From positions 1 through 64,000 of the forward strand of contig NZ_JAHBBW010000006.1 of NCBI RefSeq assembly GCF_018390535.1: a DNA stretch of 64,000 nt. The letters run 5' to 3'. Origin of the DNA: Bacteroides propionicigenes (GTDB lineage: Bacteria > Bacteroidota > Bacteroidia > Bacteroidales > Bacteroidaceae). The notes beneath the pieces are model-generated. The model was not told the origin of the DNA, did no database searches, and saw nothing but the letters and a program-made list of their open reading frames with translations. Numbering within the stretch: the first letter of the stretch is position 1; every line of letters begins with the position of its first letter. Of the stretch, positions 18,201 through 27,410 are shown one piece after another. The translations under genes and the position numbers were made by a program.

Positions 18201-19667
18201 TTATTTCTTGTTTTTCTTGTTCATTGCCACGCGTGCCTGCAATTCCCAAGTGCGGATACGGTCTTTGTATAAGTTGTGTCCGTTCATTTTAACGATGTCT
18301 AATGAAGCGTCTGAATTGTCATCCCAGCGGCGGCAGTTGTAGACAACATCATAAACACGGCCTATCTGGTATTGGCGTGAGAAATTCAATCCCAAGGCAT
18401 AGTCTTCGCCGTAGCTTGTGTTAGGTACTTTCACCTCACGCAGTACCGGAGTATAGAATGCACGCGGTGCACCCAAACCATTGATGCGGAGAGCATTGTT
18501 CCGTCCGTTATCCGGCGTCCATTCTTTGTGGTCGATGATACCCGGGGCAATCATATTCATATTGAAATCCGTCATCATGTAAGTACCTACTACCATAGCG
18601 CAATTCTGCTCATAGAAAGCACGTACCATTGTAGTCAGTGTGTTTTCATTGGCATATACATCGTCACTGTCCAGTTGTACGGCAAATTTGCCGCATTTGG
18701 GGTGATGTACACCCATATTCCAGCAGCCGCCAATACCAAGGTCGTTGCGTTCAGGGATAATATGGATGAGGCGTTCGTCATTCTTAAATTCATTAATAGC
18801 CTCAGTTGTACCGTCTGTGGAATGATTGTCAATGATGATAAGGTTGAACTTGAAGTCTGTTTTCTGGTTTAAAACGGATTGAATGGCATCGCGAATAGTG
18901 CGTATGCGGTTACGTACGGGGATGATAACAGATGCTTCGTACTCAAAGTTTCCGGCAGAAAACTCAATCTGTTTGAATTCCGGTTTCAGATAGCCGCCGA
19001 TTTCTTTCAGATGCTCTGTACACGCTTCTTCCATTTCAATCTGACGGTTACGGTTCTTCGGGTCAACATAATCAAAAATCTTTTCACCGCTCTTACGCGT
19101 ATCATTTTCTACTTCACTGTACAGATATTCATTGATATGTACAAGGTCGGCTCTTTGGCTCAACTTCAAGCGTAAGTCGTAGAGGCCGGCAAAGTTGTAA
19201 TTGGATGTAAGACGGTCGGCGGCTTCTTTCAGTTTGGAAGTTTTGAAAAGGAGCACTGAACCAAAGTTGAAATCATCTCTCAACGAACCGAATTGATAGT
19301 CTATGACGGGTGCATTCGTTTGCTTGCCGTTAGCTATCTGGTAATGGTCGGCATAGACCATTCCTGCATCTGAATCTTCTGCAATGTGCATCATGCGTTC
19401 CAATGCGAACATACCCAGCTCAAGAGTAGTCTCTTTGGTATAAAGTAATGTATATTCCGCATTGGCTCTTTGAGCTATGGTTTTCATGGTAGTACAGCTG
19501 TAGGGCATATCTACCAATAGGACTTCACAACCGGGTAGCGTTTCAAGGGTAGCGTCGGTCGTTACTAAATGGATGTTTCCAACGAGGTCTGCAGCCTGTA
19601 ATCCTTGTACTGTTTTTTCAGCTTGTTCTTTTCCTGCGTAAGGAATAAAGCAATCAATCTTCTTCAT
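18201..19667 (-). CDS. Two-domain family 2 glycosyltransferase
   Basis: 488 residues, no membrane segment. The N-terminal half (1-235) resembles a GT-A fold with an YADHY element (105-109) but without a canonical DxD. The C-terminal half (about 243-430) is a complete GT2 domain: VIIPVRNRIRTIRDAIQSVL, LDSDDVYANE with the metal-binding D333/D335/D336, and SYGEDY with the presumed base E421/D422. It may transfer sugars to a soluble or membrane acceptor. A biosynthetic enzyme inside a catabolic operon is unexpected. The downstream DUF4922 gene follows 3 bases later. Confidence 0.85.
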   Translation of the reverse strand: MKKIDCFIPYAGKEQAEKTVQGLQAADLVGNIHLVTTDATLETLPGCEVLLVDMPYSCTTMKTIAQRANAEYTLLYTKETTLELGMFALERMMHIAEDSDAGMVYADHYQIANGKQTNAPVIDYQFGSLRDDFNFGSVLLFKTSKLKEAADRLTSNYNFAGLYDLRLKLSQRADLVHINEYLYSEVENDTRKSGEKIFDYVDPKNRNRQIEMEEACTEHLKEIGGYLKPEFKQIEFSAGNFEYEASVIIPVRNRIRTIRDAIQSVLNQKTDFKFNLIIIDNHSTDGTTEAINEFKNDERLIHIIPERNDLGIGGCWNMGVHHPKCGKFAVQLDSDDVYANENTLTTMVRAFYEQNCAMVVGTYMMTDFNMNMIAPGIIDHKEWTPDNGRNNALRINGLGAPRAFYTPVLREVKVPNTSYGEDYALGLNFSRQYQIGRVYDVVYNCRRWDDNSDASLDIVKMNGHNLYKDRIRTWELQARVAMNKKNKK

Positions 19668-19686
19668 ATCTATAAGGTGTTATTTT

Positions 19687-21561
19687 TTATTTTTTTATTT
19701 TCAGCAGTCCGGTTTCTCCACTGGTAGCGGTAAATAGTACCCGGTCATTACTAAGCGGAACCACAGTATTTATAAGTGAATTTCCGATTTTGTGTTTCCA
19801 TAATACTTTCCCTGTTTTGGCTTCCAATGCGAAGATAAGCCCTTCTTTAGTGCTTCCAAATACGACGCCTTCTTTTTCTACCTGCATGGAGGGTGCGTGT
19901 TCGTAGCCGAAGCCGACGTTGGATGCCCATAATTCGCACGGTTGGTTGCCCTTGGCGGAATAACAGACGATACTGTCGTTCATCGTCTTGCTGTAAATAC
20001 GTTCTCCGTCTTCAGACAAGCCTATCGTTTCCCGTACCATAGACTGGAAAGTGCGCCACACGGTATTACCTGTTTTTAGGTCAATAGCTGTCATGGCACG
20101 TTGCGGATCGGTAATGAATACCTTTCCGTCTGTGGCTACCGGCCATACGGCTGCCGGAGAAAAGTGCATACGGGTCAGTCCGCCTGTCCATTTCCATAAC
20201 TCCTTGCCGTCTGCCTTGTCCAAGGCATATAAGGTGTTGTCCCATGCACCGAAAATCACTTTATTTTCTGTTACCAGAGGCTTAGTCTCAATATAGCCCT
20301 TTACGCTTGTAAAGTTCCACTTTACGTCTCCCGTATAGATGTTTATGGCACGGAATGTATGGTCGCTGGCACCGATATAGGCAACTCCATTGTCTATGGT
20401 TACTGCCCCTAATACGGGTTCGGCGGCTTTTACTGTCCACAGCAAGTTACCGTTTTGGGCGTTCAGACCATATATTTTACAGTCTGCGGAGCCAAAGACC
20501 ACAATTCCCTCACTTACGGCAGGCGTTCCGACTATCCTTTTCCCGGATTGGAAGCTCCATAACTTTTTACCGTTTTTAAGAGCGTAGGCTGTCAGATAGC
20601 CCATGTCGTCACCAACGAATACTTTATCTTTCTCCACAGCCGGCGAGCAGTAAATACCTGCTCCGGTTTGTACCGTCCATTGTTCTTTTACCTGTGAATA
20701 CTCCTTGTTTACGGAAAAATCCGGATATTTCTCGGCTTTTCCGTTATGGTCATAGTACGAATCTGTCAGAGAGAAAGCAGCCCATTGTTTTTGGGGCTCT
20801 CCGATACGTTGGGTATAGACGAGGATGGAATCTTTGGTTATCTCATAAATGCCATAGCCGGGCTTTTTATCCTTGTCGCGCAGGTTACTGCGCATCAGGA
20901 TTCCCGGAATGCCGTCATAGCGTAAGTTACGATTACGGTGATAGTGTCCACCGATGAATAGGCGTATATTATACGGGCGTACGGCATCCGTTACTTCGTA
21001 CCAGTTGTCTACATCCCCTTCTATCATCGGATAGTGGGTGACAAGTATCACGGGCTTATTCAGTTGGAGATTACCGGCATTGTATTGGTCCATTCTCTTT
21101 TTCATCCACCGGATGTCTTGAGGTACAACATGACCATAGGCCATACGCATCAGCGGACCGGAGTTGAAGCCTAAGAACAAAAAGCCTTTATGCTCGAAAT
21201 CAAATCGTTCGCCACCGAATATTTCTCCGAAAGCAGTGCAGCCGGAATCGCTCCATTTGGTCTCGTGGTTACCCAGTGCTACGTAATATTTCACTTTCAG
21301 CAGGTCAAGGCATGATTTTACTTTTTCCATGGTTGCACGGTCACCTTCTTCAGTGAGGTCACCTGTTACCAATACGAAATCAATACTGTCGGTTGCATTG
21401 ATTTGTGCTACAGAGCGCAACAGATCTTCCGTCGGATTGGGATTGTTCGGACTCAGATGGAGGTCCGTCAATTGCGCGAAACGGAATGTCCCATGTTGTG
21501 CCTGTACCATAAATGGTAACAGGCAAACAAACAGGGCGCTGATGAATAATCTTCGATTCAT
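19687..21561 (-). CDS. Secreted metallophosphoesterase fused to PQQ-like beta-propeller
   Basis: 624 residues. The signal peptide ends near MVQAQ (residue 20-22). Calcineurin-like metal ligands: D33/H35 (LTDLHL), D68 (VTGDLT), N98/H99 (LGNHE), H176 (VTHYP), H206/H208 (GGHYHRN). From about 295 to the end come repeats of the type GTPAVSEGIVVFGSADCKIYG, which are PQQ/quinoprotein-like propeller blades ending in LLWK or ELWK. No cofactor-binding claim is made. Likely a periplasmic phosphomonoesterase or phosphodiesterase with a propeller for substrate or partner binding. Its place in the operon suggests action on a phosphorylated wall component, but that is inference. Confidence 0.87.
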   Translation of the reverse strand: MNRRLFISALFVCLLPFMVQAQHGTFRFAQLTDLHLSPNNPNPTEDLLRSVAQINATDSIDFVLVTGDLTEEGDRATMEKVKSCLDLLKVKYYVALGNHETKWSDSGCTAFGEIFGGERFDFEHKGFLFLGFNSGPLMRMAYGHVVPQDIRWMKKRMDQYNAGNLQLNKPVILVTHYPMIEGDVDNWYEVTDAVRPYNIRLFIGGHYHRNRNLRYDGIPGILMRSNLRDKDKKPGYGIYEITKDSILVYTQRIGEPQKQWAAFSLTDSYYDHNGKAEKYPDFSVNKEYSQVKEQWTVQTGAGIYCSPAVEKDKVFVGDDMGYLTAYALKNGKKLWSFQSGKRIVGTPAVSEGIVVFGSADCKIYGLNAQNGNLLWTVKAAEPVLGAVTIDNGVAYIGASDHTFRAINIYTGDVKWNFTSVKGYIETKPLVTENKVIFGAWDNTLYALDKADGKELWKWTGGLTRMHFSPAAVWPVATDGKVFITDPQRAMTAIDLKTGNTVWRTFQSMVRETIGLSEDGERIYSKTMNDSIVCYSAKGNQPCELWASNVGFGYEHAPSMQVEKEGVVFGSTKEGLIFALEAKTGKVLWKHKIGNSLINTVVPLSNDRVLFTATSGETGLLKIKK

Positions 21562-21589
21562 AAATGATGATTGGTGTTATAAGTTCTTT

Positions 21590-24500
21590 TTATTTCTTGG
21601 CTTTATTGTCGAAGAATGTCAGAATAGCGTTCATCAGACATTCTCTTTCTTCTGCTGTACGCAGTGACTCGAAGGGGAATCCTAAGACGCAAGTCTTATA
21701 GTCTCCTTCATAGGCTACTCCGGCGCTTAGGTTATTCTCGGAATAGCGCATTACCGTATAAGCTTCTTTGGTAGCCGGTTCAATGGCGTCAGGAGATTCC
21801 ACAATGTAAGAATCTGAGCTCAGCTCATTGTTATATGTGTAGTTTCCTGAGAGAACCGGGAAGGGGGAAGCTACACACTTCACTTTGCCCATTGTGGCTG
21901 CTTGCCCCACACGCCATTTGTATTTCAGTACTTCCATAGCAAATTTCTTGTCTTCTTCTTTGGCAGGAATAAGACGGTTGTCCCACAGGTCTGTTCCTAC
22001 GTAGGAACCTGATACGAAGATATTGCCGCCTTGGTTACAATAAGCTGTAATACATTCCTGCATTGGTTGGCTGAATGTTTTGAACTCCAAAGGATTTACT
22101 CCGCCCCTGCCCATTTTGGTCTGGCACTCTTTGCCAAGGATAAGGTCGGTATATTTATAATCGTTCAGGGTGATTTGTTTGTTTTCAACTGCTTCGTCAC
22201 TGCTGGAGACAAAGGAATAGCCGGCTTTTAATATGGCGGCTCCATGCAGAGCTGGATAATCGAATGTGTTTCCGGCGATAACCTGTGTTTCATAATTGCC
22301 GTAACTGTCACCGAAGCCGGATGCGTCATCGTCCATCCACGGAATAGAGCGACGGTACTCTTTCATCTTTCCTATATAACTGATGTCCTGTATGTAGGGT
22401 ACTCCATGATCCAATTCATCTAAAAAACCGGCAAGCAATGTATCTGCCGGTGCGGCAGCTACAAAATCTGCCGGTGCACTGATGCGATCAAATCCGTTGA
22501 CTATTAATACAATGCCTTTGCTATTGAAGGCTTGTCCGGCTGAAAGTATCTCGGAGGGGAAACTTTCTCCGCCTTTGTTGAGGGCAGTCACTTTATAGCT
22601 GCATACGATGCCGGCAGGAAGAGTGGCCCGATAACTGTTTTTGTCTACCACTACACCGTTATCAAAGTCTCCGTCACCGATACGGGTATAGACGACATAT
22701 CTTTCGGCAACGGCTGTAGGCTCTAAAGAGTCGGCTACCGGTTGCCAAGTCAGTTCAATCTCATTTTCGCCAATCATGCGCAGACTCATATGGTCCACCG
22801 GTAAAGGTTGTACTATATAATCCATCTTATATTGCGAACAAAGGAATTGTAGCATTCCCTTATAGATGGCACGGCTCACCGTAAAACGGAAACGCGGGTC
22901 GAGTCCATAGCGCATATCAGCAAAATTCTGGTGGGAAAGCAGTTCAAGCAGCATTGTCGGAACTCGCGGAACACGTGCTTCGTAGTAGGATTGATTCCAT
23001 TTGCCGCGGCGTGTCCATTGAGGCTCGTAAAGTGTGCGGATGTCACGTACGATATTGGACTGAATCAAGTCTGTCAAATCATGTGAGAGATAGCGTGATG
23101 CACCGTTGGCAAATACGCCGTTATAGGCATCAGTCTGATAGATGCCGAGTGTTCCGATAATGGAGTCATTCAGCGTAGTACCGGCGTCGGAGTGGAAAGC
23201 GAATGCCATATCCACCGGAATATTCAGACCTTTCTCTGCGGGATTGACGGCAGAACCGCCGGCAAGGTAATTCACCCATATGCCACGGCTCTTATAATCA
23301 TCAGTGTAATCATTTTTACCATTACTGTCGGAATACACGCTGTCCGGGATACCCGCCCATTGCATCCAGTAACGGGCTGCTTCGCAGAAGCGGGGATACC
23401 CGCTCTTCTGGTATTCGGCAACATAGGAGGGCTGATGTGTTGCCGGAGCGCTTCCTGTTCCGTTTGATGAATTGACGGCTTTATCGGAACTTTTCAAATT
23501 ATCTGTTGCGCCTTCTTCGGAGATACGTCGGGCAATGTTTCCCATGCCGCCGCCAATCTTTACGGCATCGGCGGTTACGATTTGTCCGGCTTTGACAGAG
23601 CGGTTGCTCAGGGTTACTTTACAGGCATTATTCTTTCCGGCATCGAAACCGAACGTTCCTAAGTAAATCCAAGTGCCACCACCCATTTGCTGGTTCACTT
23701 TGAATTGAGATACCCCGCCTTTATGATAAATGGTGTAAAGTGCGTCATTGCTGCTGTTTGAAACAGTCTGATAAGAGACATAAACAGCATAATGTCCGCT
23801 TTGGGGAATTTCGGGAATCCATTCGGCAACACTTTCTTTTCCCTTCTTAATGGTCTCTATGGCGCGGAATGTTCCCTCTTTAAAAGGATTCTCAAAATCC
23901 GTATATTGAGGGCGAAGATGTGCAAAGCCTTCACCATTGCCTTGTATCCATCTCTTGTCGGCACTGTTTTCTGCATATGTAGAGCGTGTGTCGAGGCAAC
24001 CGTCATTGTCGATAATGATTTCGGAGGTCTGGCAGTCACGTTCACGTGGAATCAAGACATTAGCTCCTGCGTTTTCCAGCATCGGAACGAGGTAGGGTAG
24101 TACATAACTCTGTGTGTACAGGTCTTCTACGGTCTGGAAGATGCGTGCGCGTTGCCATTCCCAACGGTTGAGTTTTGATTCATAGTAGTAACCGTGGCTT
24201 TGCCATAAAGCAATGTGACGGTTTTGCAATCCGTTGGTTGGAGTATAGGGTCTGGATACTTTGGTTACTAAAGGGTGCTGCACTTGTTGGCTGAAAGTCA
24301 ACGCCTTCTTGTCTTTTTTCAGGCGCAATATTTGCGGTATGAGTTCTTCAATACTGTGTTTGTTGGTGCGCAGCTGTAATTTGTATTTCGAGAATTCGGC
24401 AGGCAGCAAAGCACTGATTCCTTGATAAATTTCCGCCACATTATTCTCCCGGAAAGGAATATAAGAGCAGTTCATGTTGGCAAAAAGTTTCAGAGTATTT

Positions 24501-24679
24501 TCCTCTATGGCTACAGAGTCAATAGTGATGCGTCCTACGGATATTTCCTTCCGTGCGGTATTGTCCAGAAACTGTTCTATCTCTTGACGGGTTTCTGCCG
24601 GAAGCTCTTGCGCGCCGCCTACCTGGGGGATGAGGGCGGCGGCGAGCATACTAAATAAAAAGTGAAGTCTTACACTCAT
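21590..24679 (-). CDS. Multidomain N-acetylmuramoyl-L-alanine amidase-like secreted protein
   Basis: 1029 residues; signal peptide ending near GGAQ (residue 24). Such genes are often labelled 'xanthan lyase'. I see an Amidase_3-type zinc site spread over the chain: H162 (LWQSHGYYYE), E185 (QTVEDLY), H496 (AFAFHSDAG) and catalytic E579 (TMLLELLSHQN). Between the second and third ligands is an insertion (about 270-380; EWIPEIPQSGHYAVYVSY) resembling a golvesin-type carbohydrate-binding fold. After the amidase come an FN3-like domain (about 625-715) and a C-terminal alpha/beta domain (about 720-1029) resembling class I amidotransferase folds. It would cleave the MurNAc-L-Ala bond, preparing substrate for NamZ; this is inferred from motifs and neighbours. 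Confidence 0.8.
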   Translation of the reverse strand: MSVRLHFLFSMLAAALIPQVGGAQELPAETRQEIEQFLDNTARKEISVGRITIDSVAIEENTLKLFANMNCSYIPFRENNVAEIYQGISALLPAEFSKYKLQLRTNKHSIEELIPQILRLKKDKKALTFSQQVQHPLVTKVSRPYTPTNGLQNRHIALWQSHGYYYESKLNRWEWQRARIFQTVEDLYTQSYVLPYLVPMLENAGANVLIPRERDCQTSEIIIDNDGCLDTRSTYAENSADKRWIQGNGEGFAHLRPQYTDFENPFKEGTFRAIETIKKGKESVAEWIPEIPQSGHYAVYVSYQTVSNSSNDALYTIYHKGGVSQFKVNQQMGGGTWIYLGTFGFDAGKNNACKVTLSNRSVKAGQIVTADAVKIGGGMGNIARRISEEGATDNLKSSDKAVNSSNGTGSAPATHQPSYVAEYQKSGYPRFCEAARYWMQWAGIPDSVYSDSNGKNDYTDDYKSRGIWVNYLAGGSAVNPAEKGLNIPVDMAFAFHSDAGTTLNDSIIGTLGIYQTDAYNGVFANGASRYLSHDLTDLIQSNIVRDIRTLYEPQWTRRGKWNQSYYEARVPRVPTMLLELLSHQNFADMRYGLDPRFRFTVSRAIYKGMLQFLCSQYKMDYIVQPLPVDHMSLRMIGENEIELTWQPVADSLEPTAVAERYVVYTRIGDGDFDNGVVVDKNSYRATLPAGIVCSYKVTALNKGGESFPSEILSAGQAFNSKGIVLIVNGFDRISAPADFVAAAPADTLLAGFLDELDHGVPYIQDISYIGKMKEYRRSIPWMDDDASGFGDSYGNYETQVIAGNTFDYPALHGAAILKAGYSFVSSSDEAVENKQITLNDYKYTDLILGKECQTKMGRGGVNPLEFKTFSQPMQECITAYCNQGGNIFVSGSYVGTDLWDNRLIPAKEEDKKFAMEVLKYKWRVGQAATMGKVKCVASPFPVLSGNYTYNNELSSDSYIVESPDAIEPATKEAYTVMRYSENNLSAGVAYEGDYKTCVLGFPFESLRTAEERECLMNAILTFFDNKAKK

Positions 24680-24693
24680 GATGATGTATTAAG

Positions 24694-26148
24694 TTAAATG
24701 TTCTTTTTGTCTTTCCTTATCAATATGCAGAGTCCGATGAATGTGAACAGTGCGTTGAATATGAGTAGTTCATAACTGAACTGGTAACCATTGAACCATG
24801 CTTCCGAATTCTTTTGCAGGATAAAACAAAAAAATGGAGAGGCGACAGCTACGAATGGTATATACTTGTCGCGTACCTGTTGCTTCATGAAAATGCCAAA
24901 AGCAAACAAGCCCAAGATAGGACCATACGTGTAACTTGCCAAAATATATACGGCATCAATTACACTGGTATTATTCAGCAGATTGAATACATAAATGGTT
25001 ATGCCCATTATTATAGCCATTCCTATATGTACCCGTTTCCGGACTTTTACAACTTCTTCTTCTGTTTTTCCTTTCGTACCGAGAATGTCTACGGTGAAAG
25101 AAGTGGTGAGGGCCGTCAGTGCAGAACCGGCTGCCGAATAAGCGGAAGAAATGAGACCGATAATAAACAGGATGCTAACAATGGCAGGAAAATAATTCCC
25201 TGTGGCGATTACGGGGAAGAGTTCATCACTCTTATTCACCTGTATGCCTTGACTGTCGGCGAATATGTAAAGTAATACACCCAGCATCAGAAATAGCAGA
25301 ATAACAAAGAATTGTGAAATGATACTGGTAATCATATTCTTCTGTGAATCTTTGAAGTTTTTGCAGCTAAGGTTTCTTTGCATCATATCTTGGTCCAGTC
25401 CTGTCATGGCTATCATGGTAAATGCTCCGGCAAAGAACTGCTTGAAGAAGTATTGTTTACTGTTGACATCGTCGAAGAAGAATATACGGGACATATCACT
25501 GTCGGCTATCGTGCCAATCATACCGGTGAAGGATAGATGAAGGTCGGATGCTATGTAGTATATGCACAATACAACCGATACCACGAGACAGAATGTCTTT
25601 AAGGAATCTGTCCAGATAAGTGATTTAACTCCACCGCGAAAAGTGTACAGCCACACTAATACTACAGTGATGGCTACATTTAGGATAAACGGAAGCCCGA
25701 ATGGCTCGAACACCAGTAATTGCAATGTTAGGCAAACAAGGAATAAACGTACGGCTGCCCCAAGTATTTTAGAGATAAAAAAGAACCATGCTCCCGTGCG
25801 ATATGAAGACATCCCGAAACGGTCTTCCAAGTATTCGTAGATAGAAATTAAATTCATCCGGTAGAATAGGGGTGTCAGAATAAACGCAATAATTAGCTGT
25901 CCGGCGACAAATCCCAACACCATCTGTAAATAGCCGAAACTGCTTGCGCCAACCATACCGGGCACAGATACATATGTTACTCCCGATATGCTGGAACCAA
26001 TCATTGCAAAGGCTACCACATACCAAGATGATTTGCGGTTGCCTACAAAGAACCCTGCATTGTCGGCTTTTCTGCCCGCAATATAGGATACTGTAAAAAG
26101 TATCGCAAAATAGGCGGCAATAGTAATGATAACGGATAGTGGGCTCAT
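24694..26148 (-). CDS. Sodium:solute symporter (SSS family)
   Basis: 484 residues with about 13 membrane segments. The N-terminal region NRKSSWYVVAFAMIGSSISG and the SAYSAAGSALTALTTSF segment are typical of SSS transporters, including the sodium-site serines/threonines. The family carries sugars, sialic acids, amino acids and others. Here an amino sugar, a peptide-derived amino acid or D-lactate would fit. It lies 57 bases after NamZ copy 2 and 14 bases before the amidase gene. Confidence 0.92.
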   Translation of the reverse strand: MSPLSVIITIAAYFAILFTVSYIAGRKADNAGFFVGNRKSSWYVVAFAMIGSSISGVTYVSVPGMVGASSFGYLQMVLGFVAGQLIIAFILTPLFYRMNLISIYEYLEDRFGMSSYRTGAWFFFISKILGAAVRLFLVCLTLQLLVFEPFGLPFILNVAITVVLVWLYTFRGGVKSLIWTDSLKTFCLVVSVVLCIYYIASDLHLSFTGMIGTIADSDMSRIFFFDDVNSKQYFFKQFFAGAFTMIAMTGLDQDMMQRNLSCKNFKDSQKNMITSIISQFFVILLFLMLGVLLYIFADSQGIQVNKSDELFPVIATGNYFPAIVSILFIIGLISSAYSAAGSALTALTTSFTVDILGTKGKTEEEVVKVRKRVHIGMAIIMGITIYVFNLLNNTSVIDAVYILASYTYGPILGLFAFGIFMKQQVRDKYIPFVAVASPFFCFILQKNSEAWFNGYQFSYELLIFNALFTFIGLCILIRKDKKNI

Positions 26149-26205
26149 TGCGGTGATTGGATGTTAGTATTTACAAACTGATTCGTAGTTGTTTTTTATA
26201 AATGA

Positions 26206-27372
26206 TTATTCTTTATAAAGGAGATAGGGCTTTCGTTGCTTTTTGAACTTTTCCACATCACCTTTCCAACGGCTTTTAATTTCTTCAGCGCTTTTTCCGT
26301 CCACTATCATTTTACGGACATAGTCCGTACCTATCAACAGCTCGAAGAACGGACGGAAAAAGTGATTGCCCATATTCAGGTTCTTGTAAGCATCAATGAC
26401 ATAACTCAAATCTACTCCGCGTTTCCATATTTCTTCGTCACTCATATTGCTGAGGTTTACGCCGTGGCATAATTTGTTCAGTTGAGGTGGATTCTTGGCT
26501 CCGGGGGTGCTTTTAGGTGTAAAGCTATAGCTGTAGCCCCTCATATTGGGATGACCGTACACTTGAAAGGGAAGTGCAGTGCCTCTGCCCAAGCTGACGG
26601 GAGTAGCTTCAAAATAGCAAGTTGCCGGATATAGATAGATGGATTTCATGTTCGGTAAGTTGGGAGACGGCGGAATCGGCAACGTGTATTTCGTTTGGTG
26701 CGTGTAGTTCTTGCAAGGTATAACGGTGAGGTCGCATACGCGAGAAGCCGGTAACCACCGTTCGCCGTTTACCATTAATGCCAGTTCGCCCAGCGTCATG
26801 CCATGCACAATCGGGATGGGTAGCCAGCCTACTCCGGATTTATATTTCATATCCAGTATGGGTCCGTCCACATAATGTCCGTTGGGGTTAGGGCGATCCA
26901 GCAGCAACACCTTGCGGTTATATTCGGCGCAAGCGTCCATTAAGCGGCACATTGTTATATAATAGGTATAGAACCGCAAGCCTACATCTTGTATGTCAAT
27001 CACCAGTATGTCGAACTTTTTCATAGATGCCTTACTCGGCTTTTTGTCTTTTCCGTCGTAAAGGGAAAGAATAGGGACGCCTGTTTTCTTATCGACTGAG
27101 CTGGATACGTGCTCGCCTGCATCTGCATCTCCGCGAAAACCGTGTTCTGGTGAAAATATAGCTGCTACATTGAATTTATTTTCCAACAGGATGTCCAATA
27201 AGTGTTTGTCCCCCACCATTCCTGTATGATTGGAAAAGATTGCAATCCGTTTACCTTTCAGGATTGGAAAATACTCAGAGGTCTGTTCATCGCCTAAAAT
27301 TATGCGCTCCTTCTGTGCTTGGCACAGCAATGAGCTACATAACAGAATGGTCAATAGTAGCAGTTTCTTCAT
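26206..27372 (-). CDS. namZ: Exo-beta-N-acetylmuramidase NamZ family (GH171, DUF1343), copy 2
   Basis: 388 residues from MKKLLLLTI; an earlier Met at 27405 overlaps the -7 box and gives no proper leader. The signal peptide ends near LCQAQ. Family motifs: RIAIFSNHTGMVG, FSPEHGFRGDADAGEHV, VIDIQDVGLRFYTYYITM, and LDRPNPNGHYVDGP. It shares the core motifs of copy 1 but differs widely elsewhere, so the two probably differ in linkage, peptide tolerance or localisation. It is the first gene of the long minus-strand operon. Confidence 0.9.
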   Translation of the reverse strand: MKKLLLLTILLCSSLLCQAQKERIILGDEQTSEYFPILKGKRIAIFSNHTGMVGDKHLLDILLENKFNVAAIFSPEHGFRGDADAGEHVSSSVDKKTGVPILSLYDGKDKKPSKASMKKFDILVIDIQDVGLRFYTYYITMCRLMDACAEYNRKVLLLDRPNPNGHYVDGPILDMKYKSGVGWLPIPIVHGMTLGELALMVNGERWLPASRVCDLTVIPCKNYTHQTKYTLPIPPSPNLPNMKSIYLYPATCYFEATPVSLGRGTALPFQVYGHPNMRGYSYSFTPKSTPGAKNPPQLNKLCHGVNLSNMSDEEIWKRGVDLSYVIDAYKNLNMGNHFFRPFFELLIGTDYVRKMIVDGKSAEEIKSRWKGDVEKFKKQRKPYLLYKE

Positions 27373-27402
27373 AATAGTATTATTAAGGAAAGTTCGTATG
27401 GA

Positions 27403-27410
27403 CAAAGATA
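27403..27410 (-). promoter_or_regulatory. Bacteroides -7 box for the 14-gene operon
   Basis: The minus strand reads TATCTTTG, a perfect TAnnTTTG, 30 bases before the NamZ copy 2 start. A TTG at 27433-27435 on the same strand is 22 bases upstream, close to the usual spacing. Confidence 0.65.
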
